Positions 29,019 through 38,798 of a stretch of DNA of 64,000 nucleotides are shown here, in pieces; the first letter of the stretch is position 1; every line of letters begins with the position of its first letter. Source of the DNA: G963677445 sp963678275 (GTDB lineage: Bacteria; Bacteroidota; Ignavibacteria; Ignavibacteriales; Melioribacteraceae); contig OY782765.1 of NCBI GenBank assembly GCA_963678275.1, positions 1,116,001 to 1,180,000 on the forward strand, in the 5' to 3' direction. The translations under genes and the position numbers were made by a program. The notes under the pieces are model-generated. The model ran no database searches and was not told the origin of the DNA. It saw only the letters and a list, made by a program, of their open reading frames with translations.

Positions 29019-30283
29019 ATAAATGGCTGATTAAAGGACTATTAAGAGATCGTCACAGGAGTCTTTTCCCTGTCATAATCGTCGCGGCTGGTGTCTTGTT
29101 TACCACCACCATCTATTCCTGGATGATGGGAGTATTTAATGATGTGATTGATGGTTTCGCGAGATTCAGCAACGGGCATGTTAAAGTGATGACAAGAGGA
29201 TATATGGAATTATCCAGCCAGATACCAAATGATTTATGCCTCGTTCATACCGATAAATTAATTCCTCAGCTTGAAAAAGAATTCCCGGGTTACAGTTTTG
29301 TGAGCCGGATTAAATTTGGCGGACTTATTGACATCCCTGATGAAAACGGAGAAACAAAAGATCAGGCCCCGGTGGCGGGACTCGCCCTTGAACTGCTCAA
29401 AAACAATGATGAAATTAAAAGGCTGAATCTTGATGAAGCTCTTGTTGCCGGCGCTCTCCCCGGGAGACCGGGAGAAATATTGATCAGCCAGGTTCTTGCC
29501 GAAAAACTCGGACTAAAACAGGGCGATGCAGCCACTCTGCTCGGAAGTTCGGCAAGCGGAGGTATGAGCATAAGTAATTTTATTATCTCGGGAACTTTGC
29601 GTTTCGGGGTTTCAATGCTGGACCGGGGAACCGTTATAGCCAACCTTTCTGACATGCAGCAGGCTATGGATATGAATAATGCCTGCGGCGAAATACTGGG
29701 TTTTTCTTCCACCGGTTTATATAATGATAAAGAAACTGAAAAAATGCGGGACCTCTTTAATGAAAAATATTCCAGGCCGGAAGACCAGTTTTCCCCTGTT
29801 ATGCTAAATCTCGAAGATCAGGACGGGATGAGGGAATATCTCGTATTCGCCACTTCGGCAGGAGGATTGATAGTAATAATATTTATAATAGCTATGTCCA
29901 TAGTTTTGTGGAATACATCATTGATGTCCGGGATAAGAAGATATTCCGAGATAGGAATCAGAATGGCAATTGGGGAATCAAAACATCACATCTACTATTC
30001 AATGCTGGTTGAATCCGTTTTTGTCGGTATTCTCGGATCAATTATAGGCACAGCTATCGGAATCGCTCTCTGTTACTACCTTCAGGAGGTGGGAATAGAT
30101 GTCGCAGGAATATTTAAGAACGCCTCAATTATGATTAAAGATGTTATTAGAGCAAGAATTACATTTACAAGTTATGTAATAGGATTTATCCCCGGGCTGG
30201 CGGCTACAGTGATAGGATCAGCCATTGCCGGACTCGCGATATTCAGAAGACAAACATCCAATCTTATTCGGGAGATGGAATAA
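29015..30283 (+). CDS. FtsX/LolE-like ABC permease, second subunit
   Basis: 422 aa, with the same topology as its neighbour: N-terminal helix (HRSLFPVIIVAAGVLFTTTIYSWMM), a periplasmic domain, and three C-terminal helices, with the loop GIRRYSEIGIRMAIGESKH. Two different permeases with one ATPase is the LolCDE stoichiometry. The stop shares one base with the next gene's ATG (TAATG). Sequence divergence from the first permease is high, so the pair is an old heterodimer and not a fresh duplication. Confidence 0.9.
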   Translation: MNKWLIKGLLRDRHRSLFPVIIVAAGVLFTTTIYSWMMGVFNDVIDGFARFSNGHVKVMTRGYMELSSQIPNDLCLVHTDKLIPQLEKEFPGYSFVSRIKFGGLIDIPDENGETKDQAPVAGLALELLKNNDEIKRLNLDEALVAGALPGRPGEILISQVLAEKLGLKQGDAATLLGSSASGGMSISNFIISGTLRFGVSMLDRGTVIANLSDMQQAMDMNNACGEILGFSSTGLYNDKETEKMRDLFNEKYSRPEDQFSPVMLNLEDQDGMREYLVFATSAGGLIVIIFIIAMSIVLWNTSLMSGIRRYSEIGIRMAIGESKHHIYYSMLVESVFVGILGSIIGTAIGIALCYYLQEVGIDVAGIFKNASIMIKDVIRARITFTSYVIGFIPGLAATVIGSAIAGLAIFRRQTSNLIREME

Positions 30284-31023
30284 TGTTGTACAAAATATTT
30301 ATGATCATTTTGATATCCCTGGCCGACTTTTACGCGCAGGATTATAACGGGACAGATATCCTGAAAATGATCGATGAAAATATTACGGTAAAATCAGCCG
30401 TGATAAAAGCAAAAATGATAATTCAGAGCAGAACCGGAACACGAACCATTGAATTTAAGAGCTGTATCGACGGACAGGAAAAGTCGTTCGTCGAATATAC
30501 CTCGCCGGCACGCGACAAAGGTAAAAAAATGCTTAAGCTCGGTGAAAAAATCTGGAATTATGTTCCTGAGCCGGCGGACCGGATAATATCAATAAGCGGG
30601 CATCTGCTCAGGCAGTCTGTGATGGGTTCCGATCTCTCTTATGAAGATATGACAGAAAACCGGAAACTCTATGACCTCTATAACGTAACAAAAATAGTTC
30701 CTGACACCCTGGATGGGAAAGATGTTCTCAGACTGGAACTTGTCTCGAAAGAGGAGAACATTAATTATTACAGCCGAAAAATCTGGATAAATCAGGAAAT
30801 ATTCCTGCCCCTTAAAGAAGAATTATACGCCAGAAGCGGGAAGCTGCTAAAAATAACCGAAATTAAAGACTATAAAAAAATTGAGGGACAATATTACCCT
30901 GTGTATATGAAATTTAAAGATGTCCTGCAGAAAGGAGGAGGAACAGAATATATTATTGATACTATTGACCTTAATGTTGTGCTCCCCGCTTCGATGTTTA
31001 CAAAAGCGGCCCTTAGAAGATAA
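30283..31023 (+). CDS. LolA-like outer-membrane lipoprotein-sorting protein
   Basis: 246 aa. A signal peptide (ending FYA-Q) is followed by one domain of the LolA-like type found beside such permeases (PF17131-like). Motifs include FVEYTSPARDKGKKMLKLG, IWNYVPEPADRII and MGSDLSYEDM. LolA-fold proteins shield acylated or hydrophobic cargo in the periplasm. It is the last gene of the cluster, directly coupled to the permease gene and followed by a 12-bp hairpin. The cluster thus encodes regulator, pump and carrier, plus an outer-membrane barrel. It is probably a specialised Lol-like export route and not the housekeeping one. Confidence 0.9.
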   Translation: MLYKIFMIILISLADFYAQDYNGTDILKMIDENITVKSAVIKAKMIIQSRTGTRTIEFKSCIDGQEKSFVEYTSPARDKGKKMLKLGEKIWNYVPEPADRIISISGHLLRQSVMGSDLSYEDMTENRKLYDLYNVTKIVPDTLDGKDVLRLELVSKEENINYYSRKIWINQEIFLPLKEELYARSGKLLKITEIKDYKKIEGQYYPVYMKFKDVLQKGGGTEYIIDTIDLNVVLPASMFTKAALRR

Positions 31024-31033
31024 AACCCCTTAT

Positions 31034-31066
31034 AATATCCTGAGGATAAATTTCCCTCAGGATATT
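31034..31066 (+). terminator. Hairpin at the end of the Lol-like operon
   Basis: A perfect 12-bp stem AATATCCTGAGG / CCTCAGGATATT with a 9-nt loop, 11 nt after the last stop codon. The T-run after it is weak (AATTTGAT). Confidence 0.65.
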
Positions 31067-31149
31067 AATTTGATAAAACTCCTTGCTAACCAGGCCGGAA
31101 ACAATTAGGAATGAGGAATTAGGAATTAGGAATTAGGAATTAGGAATTG

Positions 31150-31320
31150 GTTTTCCCCAAGTATTACTAATTAATTGTCATTCCGGTTTTTTGCGTCCTT
31201 TGCGAAAAGACCATCCAGAGGCGGGCTGGCCGGAATCTAATGCTAAATTTTACTGGCAATCAGATAAAAACTTTTCCATTTTGCGTAGAATTTAACTCCT
31301 GACGGAGTAATCATAAACCG
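31150..31320. repeat. CATTCCGG...CCGGAATC repeat with AATTCTACGC motif
   Basis: The same module as in the tandem array: TTTTCCCCA(A/G)GTATTAC, ATTGTCATTCCGG, a GCGTCCTTTGCGAAAAGACC block, GGCCGGAATCTAATG, then the reverse AATTCTACGC motif at about 31270. A further copy lies at 40951-41100. It is preceded by several GGAATTA repeats (31108-31147). Confidence 0.75.
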
Positions 31321-31384
31321 GCGGAGCCGGAAGTGGATGGTGAAGAGTTAATAAACAATTTTTCTTTTGTGATAACTTCAAATT

Positions 31385-31510
31385 CTCCTAAAAGTCCCGT
31401 TAGGGATCCGCCGCGTCGGACAGGCTTTCAGATAATAGCCCCACAATTCATTGTGGGGTAATAGGTTAATGAGAGAATCAATAGTCCCGCCAGGGACGAC
31501 AGAATTACCC
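31385..31510. repeat. Nested hairpin element, GTCCC/CCCCACAA type, copy 1
   Basis: Hairpins GTCCCgttaGGGA, CCCCACAAttcaTTGTGGGG (31439-31458, perfect) and GTCCCgccaGGGAC (31494-31507). The segment occurs in inverted orientation at 40760-40856. Confidence 0.75.
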
Positions 31511-31756
31511 GGATAATTGTTAATGGATAATTCAAAGATGACTCAGTTTTATTATTGTCTTAAAACCCATGGTCATTATTCTAATCCTGATAATCCTGTT
31601 TTTGCAGCGATAATCATCGAAAACCCCGGGAAATAACGCCCCGGTAAAAAAGGCAATAAGGTTAAAATTTTTGAGGGTTTGCCATTGCCACTAAGGTTGA
31701 AAGATTAATCCGTAAGGAGTTAAATTCTACGCAAAATGGCAAGAAATTAATCAACG

Positions 31757-31952
31757 AGTAGAAATTTCATTTGCCAGGAAAAAGTTTTGTGGTTAACCGA
31801 GGTGAGTCCTCCCCCGTCACCAAAGAAAAGTCCGCCGCAGCGGACCACCCCCTCCGGCGGGGGACATTTCAACTATTTGGATTGGCTGACAAATATCCCC
31901 CTTCGGAGGGGGTGGCAATGAAGCGCCTTTCTTCATTGACGGGGGAGGACTT
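31757..31952. repeat. Modular four-stem hairpin element, copy C
   Basis: Outer arms GTCCTCCCCCGTC (31806-31818) and GACGGGGGAGGAC (31938-31950). The left side hairpin is GTCCGC / GCGGAC and the right one AATGAAG / CTTCATT. The right half is nearly identical to copy D 390 bp downstream, and about 130 bp of flanking sequence after each copy is also duplicated. Confidence 0.85.
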
Positions 31953-32149
31953 ACTTTGAGTAACTCGTTAACTTTGCTTTCTCTGGCTCTGCCAGTTTAT
32001 AGAATAAGGTTCTTTGCTTTTTAAGAGAGAAATTTACGCATCAAAAAAAATCACCGTTTTACGAAATTTTTTTTGAGCTCAGGGAATATTTATCAATTGT
32101 CTTTTAACTTGTTAATTGTACATTAATAATTGCTAATTGAAATTTATCA

Positions 32150-32344
32150 GCAAGCAGAAAGTTTTATTGCCAGGCATAAGTTTCGTAGTTACTCGAGGTG
32201 TGTCCTCCCCCGTCCCCGACGAAAAACACATCGGGGCCACCCCCTCCGGCGAGGGACATTTCAACTATTTGGATTGGCTGACAAATATCCCCCTTCGGAG
32301 GGGGTGGCAATGAAGCGCCTTTCTTCATTGACGGGGGAGGACTT
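32150..32344. repeat. Modular four-stem hairpin element, copy D
   Basis: Outer arms at 32202-32214 and 32330-32342. The left side hairpin is CCCCGA / TCGGGG and the right one AATGAAG / CTTCATT as in copy C. It carries the leader AGCAGAAAGTTTTATTGCC. Confidence 0.85.
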
Positions 32345-32571
32345 ACTTTGAGTAACTCGTTAACTTTGCTTTCTCTGGCTCTGCCAGTTTATAGAATAAG
32401 GTTCTTTGTTTTTTAAGAGAGAAATTTACGCATCAAAAAAAAAATCACCGTTTTACGAAAAATTTTTGAGTTCATGGAATATTTATCAATTGTCTTTTAA
32501 TTGTTCATTGTACATTATTAATTGCTAATTGAAATTTTTCCATTTTGCATAGAATTTAACTTCTTAGGGAC

Positions 32572-32929
32572 TAAATTTTCCCCAGGCAAAGCTGAGGAAA
32601 ACGCCCTATTGGGGAAAGGATAAACTGCAAACACCTGATGAATTGAGCTCTGATTTTTTTTGAAAAGAATCCCGAATGGGATTCAATATCAATAGCCCCG
32701 GGCTGCGAAAGAAGAGAGCAGCCCGGGGTAAAAAGAAAAATGTGCCGCCACGAACCCCCACGGGGTCGAATATAGAACTTCATCGCGGATTTGCTTTTAC
32801 TCCGGCAACTACTATTTCACTCGGGGTGTTTATATTCGACGCCTTCAGCGTCGCGAAAGATGAATGCCATATCAGACCACCGGATTGCATCCGGGGCTAT
32901 TGATATTCGACTCCATTCGGAGTCGTTTA
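32572..32929. repeat. 358-bp hairpin-string repeat, copy 2
   Basis: Co-linear with 7101-7458, with the same length and order of hairpins. It is preceded by a reverse AATTCTATGC-type motif and followed 52 bp later by an AACATGTT repeat. Confidence 0.85.
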
Positions 32930-32980
32930 CGATTAAAATAAATATTTTTCAGGTAATCCCTTTTTGATTCCGGCTATTTG

Positions 32981-33085
32981 GAATCGCGGCCTGATTATCG
33001 GCAACATGTTATTGGCGGGCTTTTTGACAAATTTTGCTCCTTAGATTATCCTCAACATGTTGGCGTTAGTGTGGTGATAAGAGCC
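32981..33085. repeat. AACATGTT repeat, copy 4
   Basis: Full-length copy whose right end lies 10 bp from the end of the papain-like protease gene. Confidence 0.75.
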
Positions 33086-33094
33086 TGATTAAAG

Positions 33095-34429
33095 TTATTT
33101 TCCTTTATATTGGGCAGTTTTATAAGTTATTCCGGTGAATGTCTTGTTAAATATCCGGTCACTTCCTTTAAACTGGTATGATGCTTCCACCTCAATTGAG
33201 CTGTTATCAAATCCATTCATTCCACATGAAAGATTTTCCAAAGCTTCAAGAGGATATCCCCACGATTTGCCGAAAGCCCCCACCAAAACCGGTCCTTCCC
33301 AAAGAACTTTTCTGATACCTGTCAGATTATTTTTACAATAAATTTTATAATTGAGTGAACTTAACTGCGGGAACTTACCATCTTCAGCATAGATGAGGGA
33401 AAACTTCATCATTGTCCCGTGTTCTTTTCTTAAGGCGACAACTTTCAGGTCCATATCACAAAAACCGGGAGAATCATCATCCAGCAAAGCCTGATGGAAT
33501 TCGAGCATCGCGGGAATAAAAACCTCATTCGCGAAAAGTTCATGATAATCGTAACTCACTATCGCGTACCCTTCATCTCCCCAGTCAATTCCCCATGAAT
33601 TTTTAATTATAAATCCCGTTTCATTATAACCGACAATCGTCACGGCATGCCCTCCCCAGTGTTTCGAAGTGGTATCCTGCAAAACAGGCATCTGGTTATT
33701 CAATATCCTGTCGGCAAGGTCGGGATATATTTTCTTCGCGTCGGAATAGGAATAAAATTTATCATTAAAATAAACGCTCAGACATTTATCCGGATGAAAC
33801 GCGGTTGCTGATACCCCTTCATTTTCGGCCCAGAGGGGAATATATAAAGTATACGCTACCGGAATGGCAAGAATGCCGTCATTGAGTCCGCTTTTAATTC
33901 TCTCTATAGTATGACGGGCTTCATCTCCTTTTATAAAAGTAGAAATATTCGGGCGGAGCCTGTAACTGTTTACAGTAAAGAGTCCTGTAAAAAGGTCGTA
34001 TATTCTTGTCGAACCGGCTTCGGCGGTATATTTATCCATCAGGTTATCTTCATTTGTCCAGAGAACACTTTTAGGATTATATGGTTCAAACTCCTCCCTG
34101 ACGGTTCCATCATTTTCCAGCACTTTAATATAAGATTCGAATGTTTCACCCTCATAAACAACCTTCTCATCAATATACTTTTTTAATTTAACAGAGGCAT
34201 AAAGATACTGTTCGCTCAGGTCAACAGGAACACCGGGGAAAAGCTCCAGGGCGGCTGTCATAGCGAAAGCTGTGCAGGTTCCCCTTTCCGCCTGGTTTTT
34301 CACAGGTGTCTGGCTTATTCTGTGATCAACAACGGCTGGCAGCGGCGAATTGCCCAGCAATTTATCTAATCTGCTCTGGGCGGAAAAAATACCGGAAATA
34401 ATTAATAATATCAGTATAGTTGTCCTCAT
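33095..34429 (-). CDS. Secreted C1-family (papain-like) cysteine protease
   Basis: 444 aa with a signal peptide (about 1-18, ending FSA-Q). The papain triad is readable: Gln and Cys in VKNQAERGTCTAFAMT (Cys near 52), His in GGHAVTIVGYN (near 261) and Asn in IIKNSWGIDWGDEGY (near 278). Here Ala follows the TCTAF block where papain has W. There is no recognisable inhibitory prodomain of the I29 type; the catalytic core begins near residue 33 with VVDHR. Residues 310-444 are an extra C-terminal beta domain. There is no T9SS tail, so it probably works in the periplasm or is released another way. It lies 127 bp downstream of the caspase-like gene, separated from it by a terminator. Confidence 0.88.
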   Translation of the reverse strand: MRTTILILLIISGIFSAQSRLDKLLGNSPLPAVVDHRISQTPVKNQAERGTCTAFAMTAALELFPGVPVDLSEQYLYASVKLKKYIDEKVVYEGETFESYIKVLENDGTVREEFEPYNPKSVLWTNEDNLMDKYTAEAGSTRIYDLFTGLFTVNSYRLRPNISTFIKGDEARHTIERIKSGLNDGILAIPVAYTLYIPLWAENEGVSATAFHPDKCLSVYFNDKFYSYSDAKKIYPDLADRILNNQMPVLQDTTSKHWGGHAVTIVGYNETGFIIKNSWGIDWGDEGYAIVSYDYHELFANEVFIPAMLEFHQALLDDDSPGFCDMDLKVVALRKEHGTMMKFSLIYAEDGKFPQLSSLNYKIYCKNNLTGIRKVLWEGPVLVGAFGKSWGYPLEALENLSCGMNGFDNSSIEVEASYQFKGSDRIFNKTFTGITYKTAQYKGK

Positions 34430-34525
34430 GATAAAACCTCCGAAGCCTGAATGAGAGATAGTTGTCTTCTGTAAAAAATATTTTTCAGATGAATATACTT
34501 CTTTTATATGATAATTTAAAACAAA

Positions 34526-34551
34526 AAAGGGAGACCGAAAAGCCTCCCTTT
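34526..34551 (-). terminator. Rho-independent terminator after the caspase-like gene
   Basis: An 8-bp stem AAAGGGAG / CTCCCTTT with a 10-nt loop, six nt after the stop codon. On the minus strand it is followed by TTTGTTTT. Confidence 0.75.
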
Positions 34552-34556
34552 ATCAT

Positions 34557-37500
34557 CTATTTCAATTTCCAGTTTTTCCACTCGGAATAAACATCCATAC
34601 TGCTGTTGACCGTCGGGGTTTGAGATTTTCGGTTAACTACAACTGATTCCCTGGTTACATTATTTTTAATATAGTCTCCAAGTTCACTCATGGTAACATT
34701 TCCTTTGGTATCCTTTAATTTCTTCAGGAGGAAATAGGTAAACATACCATGCTGTTTTTCTTTGTAGGGAAATGCTGTTTCATCACCCGAGGCAGCGCTG
34801 AACACAACTATACGCCCTTTGAGAGCATCTTTATTAACTTTTATCTTCACTCCCCTGCCATCGGCGAGCATCATTCCTTCATCACTTCTGGCCGAGCCGC
34901 TGAAGCAGGCGTCCAGAAATACCGAAACAGATTGTGAAGCATGTTCTGTCAGTTGTGAATATACCTCTGTAAGTTTTACAGCGGTAACCGTATTCTGGGA
35001 ATTTCCGTCAACCGGCAGCAGGTACGCCTTTTTGGATGATTCATCCGGCATACCATGTCCCGCGTAATAAAATACAGCTTTCGCCTCACCGTTATATGCC
35101 TTAATTACATCATTTATCCAGTTCAAACCGTCAAGCATTTCGCCATATGTAGCGTTTTCAAGATAATTAATATTTTTCGCCGGCAAACCGAGAGTTTTTT
35201 CCAGATACTGTTTAAATATTCTGGCGTCATTAAGCGCGTATTTTACTTTAATCTCTTTTGTATAATTTTCATTTCCTATTACAAGGGCGAATGTATTGTC
35301 ATTCGAAATACCCACATCAGGAATATCGGTATCGACATCCGACACAAAATCAGGTATATCCTCTATTATAACTTCGGAAGGTAAATCTCTTTCATCTGTT
35401 TTGTCAACTGTTCTGATATAACCAGCTTCTTCAAGTGTTTTATTAATAGCGAAAGTTTTGCTTTCGCTGAATCCGTGTTTGCCCAGCCTTTCGGTTGTGT
35501 TGATCGAAAAACGAAGCTGTGTATCCCTAAATTCACTGTTTACAAAATAGCGGTATATTACAGTTTCAAATTTGCCCGAGCCTATTTTGCTGTATTTCGG
35601 GTTTTCTCTCAATAACTGCTGTCCTTTTGCCACCCCGAGCAGCATTACACCTTTCTGGTTGCAGGTCACTTCCACGTCAACATTCTCAGCATCACCCTGT
35701 CCCACATTCTGAACAGCGAATTTAAGATCGATCATTTCATTTATATCAATCTGGTTATTGGGGGAAGCTGACTGGTTTTCCACAACCGCGTACTTGGCGA
35801 GAATAAGCTCCGGTTTCCTGTATTCACGTGTGGCAAACTTTAATTGTTTTCCCTGTATTCTTACTTTAAAGTTTGGTTCCACCACTTCAATTTTTAATGA
35901 GGCGGTCGATGTAGGCAAATCAAGACCACCTTTGATCTTTATATTAACCGATTTTGATCCTCCATTCGCGGGAATAACAGGGAAATAAGTTTTTGAGGGA
36001 AAACTTAAATCTTTCAGATAACCTGAAAGATTAACATAAACATCTTTAGCGTCGCCCGGGCCGCTGTTTTTCAATGATACAGAAAGTTCAGCGGTTTCCT
36101 CGGCGTCAAGAACCGATTCTGAAAATGTGATGTCACTTATACTCAAAATAGGAGGCAGACCCACGGCGAATGTTTCCTCCTTTTCAGGCGCCGGATCGGT
36201 TTTAACAACAGTGCTAACCGATCCTCCCGCTCCTTTAATCCGGAAATAATTCACATCCATAGAATTATCATCGGCACATACAGATAAACCAACTCCGTCG
36301 CCAAATGAAAGGTCCTCATAACTGGTATAGAGCAATTTTGAGTTGATATAAAATTTATAAGCGCTTTCATCTTTTTGCACTTTTAAAACATTTTTTCCGC
36401 TTGTTTTTATTACCTCATCTTTGGTCCAGCCTGTGATAGTTTTATCAAATTTACCGTTAATGTTTTTTGTAACCAGGTATTCCCCTGATCTGTTAATCCC
36501 AAACAGGTAAAATTTATCACCCTTTCTGCCGAATAAAATCCCGTTTAATCCCCCTCCGTCATTATCAATTTCTGTTTCAATCTCCCAATTTTTGGGCAAA
36601 CTAAAACTTTTGGTCGAAGTTATAATTCCATATCCATCTTTCCCATGCTTAAGTTTTAACTCTCCCCCGCTGACAGAGTAACTGGTTTCCTTGCCCAACG
36701 AAGTCGAAGACCATTGATAGCTGTCTTTGGAAAACTCATCGGCGAAAATGTAATCTTTTGATCCTCCTTTTTTACCATCTTTGATTTTGCCGATAATATC
36801 CACCATCTGCCATTCCATATTGTAACAATGTGAATGATTATAGGATGGATAATCATCTGAAACTGTAGAAGAGCTGCTTAAGTCCTCATCCCACATAACA
36901 CAGCACGGAGGTTTGAGGGGGTCGAGCGAGCCATAAAAAGTACCCTCCATACCTGATTTAACTTTGCCGTAATCCTGGTTTGCCCTTACCCTTGTTCCAA
37001 TGGTAAGATTATCCTCATTAAAAATTGCGTAATCATCTTTATCGTAATCAATAACCTCAAACATATTCCAGTAAATCCAGTAACCGTTTTTTTCTTTGTC
37101 TTCGGGATAATTATCCAGTTTGGTTACATTTTTCCCCACATCTTTATCCCAGGCAATGAGAACAGGAGGATTGCTGGTGTTATAGCCATAATATGTGCCC
37201 ATCATTCCCCTTTTGATTACATTGTCGTAATCCATTATGGCCCTGACTCTGACACCTTCAGAAAGTTTCCTTTTCATATAGGACATAAGATCGGGGTCCT
37301 TCTTTTCCGGAATATCTATCATGTGCCATTCAACCCAGTTGGCGTGAGATTCAAGATAACGGGGGTAATCATCTGTCATTTTATAACCGGATGTCCCCTG
37401 GTCTTTATCCCAGGCTACAAGACAAGGGGGATTGCCATTATTTGTACCGTAGTATATTCCGTAAGAACCTTCAGGTGTTTTGTCATCCTTCTGGTTGAGT

Positions 37501-37646
37501 CTCACTCTCATACCGATTTTGAGAGTTTTTTTTACATATTCCCCGTAACTCTCATCTGAACTGAAATCGGATCGTGTTTTATAATCCTGGGAGTTTGAAA
37601 CAAGAAAGGGGATTAAAACGATAAGCAGTATGAATATCTTTCTCAT
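34557..37646 (-). CDS. Exported caspase-like (C14) protease with three SH3-like repeats
   Basis: 1029 aa. A signal peptide (about 1-19, ending SNS-Q) is followed by three repeats of about 75-85 residues (near 40, 125 and 215). Each has a GxRVR...DK/DY..G..G.YYG..NPP.L.AWDKD pattern, similar to the MIB/HERC2 SH3-like fold. Residues 290-480 are a concanavalin/LamG-like domain. Residues 495-760 hold two CARDB-like domains (NSGPGDAKDV, NVGQGDAENV). The C-terminal caspase domain (about 785-1029) has the His in YYAGHG (near 864) and the Cys in FLDACFSGS (near 912), so it should be active. Metacaspase-like enzymes cleave after Arg/Lys. The substrate is unknown. There is no T9SS tail. Confidence 0.9.
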   Translation of the reverse strand: MRKIFILLIVLIPFLVSNSQDYKTRSDFSSDESYGEYVKKTLKIGMRVRLNQKDDKTPEGSYGIYYGTNNGNPPCLVAWDKDQGTSGYKMTDDYPRYLESHANWVEWHMIDIPEKKDPDLMSYMKRKLSEGVRVRAIMDYDNVIKRGMMGTYYGYNTSNPPVLIAWDKDVGKNVTKLDNYPEDKEKNGYWIYWNMFEVIDYDKDDYAIFNEDNLTIGTRVRANQDYGKVKSGMEGTFYGSLDPLKPPCCVMWDEDLSSSSTVSDDYPSYNHSHCYNMEWQMVDIIGKIKDGKKGGSKDYIFADEFSKDSYQWSSTSLGKETSYSVSGGELKLKHGKDGYGIITSTKSFSLPKNWEIETEIDNDGGGLNGILFGRKGDKFYLFGINRSGEYLVTKNINGKFDKTITGWTKDEVIKTSGKNVLKVQKDESAYKFYINSKLLYTSYEDLSFGDGVGLSVCADDNSMDVNYFRIKGAGGSVSTVVKTDPAPEKEETFAVGLPPILSISDITFSESVLDAEETAELSVSLKNSGPGDAKDVYVNLSGYLKDLSFPSKTYFPVIPANGGSKSVNIKIKGGLDLPTSTASLKIEVVEPNFKVRIQGKQLKFATREYRKPELILAKYAVVENQSASPNNQIDINEMIDLKFAVQNVGQGDAENVDVEVTCNQKGVMLLGVAKGQQLLRENPKYSKIGSGKFETVIYRYFVNSEFRDTQLRFSINTTERLGKHGFSESKTFAINKTLEEAGYIRTVDKTDERDLPSEVIIEDIPDFVSDVDTDIPDVGISNDNTFALVIGNENYTKEIKVKYALNDARIFKQYLEKTLGLPAKNINYLENATYGEMLDGLNWINDVIKAYNGEAKAVFYYAGHGMPDESSKKAYLLPVDGNSQNTVTAVKLTEVYSQLTEHASQSVSVFLDACFSGSARSDEGMMLADGRGVKIKVNKDALKGRIVVFSAASGDETAFPYKEKQHGMFTYFLLKKLKDTKGNVTMSELGDYIKNNVTRESVVVNRKSQTPTVNSSMDVYSEWKNWKLK

Positions 37647-37843
37647 CTTTTTCCTTTATTTTTATCCTTTTAACAACAAAAAGCGCAAACAAAGTTCGTT
37701 TATTTGATATAAGGAAAATAATATTTTCGGCAGGATAATAAAAATCCTGACGTGGATGAAAGCTGACAGGAGGTTAAATTTATTATTATTTTTAAGTTAA
37801 TTTCCAGGGACCGGTTGGTACCTGCCGGTCCCCGGGAAAAAAA

Positions 37844-38788
37844 TCAGAAGATGAAATAATTGACTCCCAGTCCAATTTTCGAGAAGCTGTAATCCGTTGG
37901 AAACTTTTCAGCAAAATCTTTCATATAAGGAACAGTGGAAGATTTGTAAAAACCTTTGAAGAAAATATTTTTCAGGAATTTTTTCCTGTAATCAAAGGGG
38001 AAATAGGTCAGTTCAACTGTGAGTTTATTTCCCTCAAGTCTCATCTCATCACCAGTCCCTTTTATAAAATAATACCAGTCATATTGTATAAGCAGCATCG
38101 CGAGATCATCCTCGAATATCTCCGTAACATACCCGGTATTTATTCCGAAATAAAGATCAACCGCTTCATTAAAATTAACCAGACCGGTATAATCATTATT
38201 GATTTCCGAAGGTTCATGCCCCTCCTCAACCTGGGCAAAATGAACACCAAAGTTTCCTATACCTCCCTGAAATCCAAGCATTAATGGAATCCCCGCGTAA
38301 GATTTTATTGAACCGGAATAAACAAGCCTTAGGAAATCCATATCAATGAAACTGGCTTCCAGACCTTTATTGCCTGTAAAGTTATCATACTGATTACCAA
38401 TTTCACCCGCGTCATTAAATACCGGCACATATCCGTCAGCCCATGAATCGCCCGAATAGGTTTTATCAACGCCAATCTTATATTCATTTGTTCTGAGCAG
38501 ATTTAACGCTCCGACAAATAATTGATGAAACGCGTATGTTGAGAATTCCGCGTAACCCTGGTCGGAATAAGCCGCGTATCCAAAAGGAAAATACAGGTGA
38601 TTGGTATTATCTGAAAATCCGGTAACTGATAAAGGGTCCATCGCGTTTGAGCCGTCAACAAAAACGTAGGGATTTTCATGCGAAGTGGTTTCATAAGTGA
38701 ACCCGGCAAAAACACCTGTACGCTCCTGAGCGGTGGTAATTGTTGTAGAAATGATTAGTATTATAAATAAAATGTTAATTGGTTTCAT
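37844..38788 (-). CDS. Outer-membrane-like protein of a two-gene operon, unknown function
   Basis: 314 aa. The signal peptide ends near residue 20 (TTA-Q). The remainder alternates aromatic and polar residues in strands (FDYRKKFLKNIFFKGFYK, YDWYYFIKG) and ends SKIGLGVNYFIF, a barrel-like terminal strand with a final Phe. It follows the 488-aa gene by 10 nt and so should be co-transcribed and translated with it. No family recognised. The hairpin GGGACCGG / CCGGTCCC at 37807-37832, just after the stop, lacks a T-run. Confidence 0.75.
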   Translation of the reverse strand: MKPINILFIILIISTTITTAQERTGVFAGFTYETTSHENPYVFVDGSNAMDPLSVTGFSDNTNHLYFPFGYAAYSDQGYAEFSTYAFHQLFVGALNLLRTNEYKIGVDKTYSGDSWADGYVPVFNDAGEIGNQYDNFTGNKGLEASFIDMDFLRLVYSGSIKSYAGIPLMLGFQGGIGNFGVHFAQVEEGHEPSEINNDYTGLVNFNEAVDLYFGINTGYVTEIFEDDLAMLLIQYDWYYFIKGTGDEMRLEGNKLTVELTYFPFDYRKKFLKNIFFKGFYKSSTVPYMKDFAEKFPTDYSFSKIGLGVNYFIF

Positions 38789-38798
38789 CTTGTTTCCT

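Noticed and set aside
31771..32351. Two similar open frames (31771-31959 and 32130-32351) ending in the same residues
   Set aside because: They are translations of the duplicated hairpin element C/D, with no ribosome site and stems that dictate the sequence.
37807..37832. Terminator candidate after the 314-aa gene (GGGACCGG / CCGGTCCC)
   Set aside because: A good stem but no T-run on the transcribed strand, so I did not list it as a terminator.
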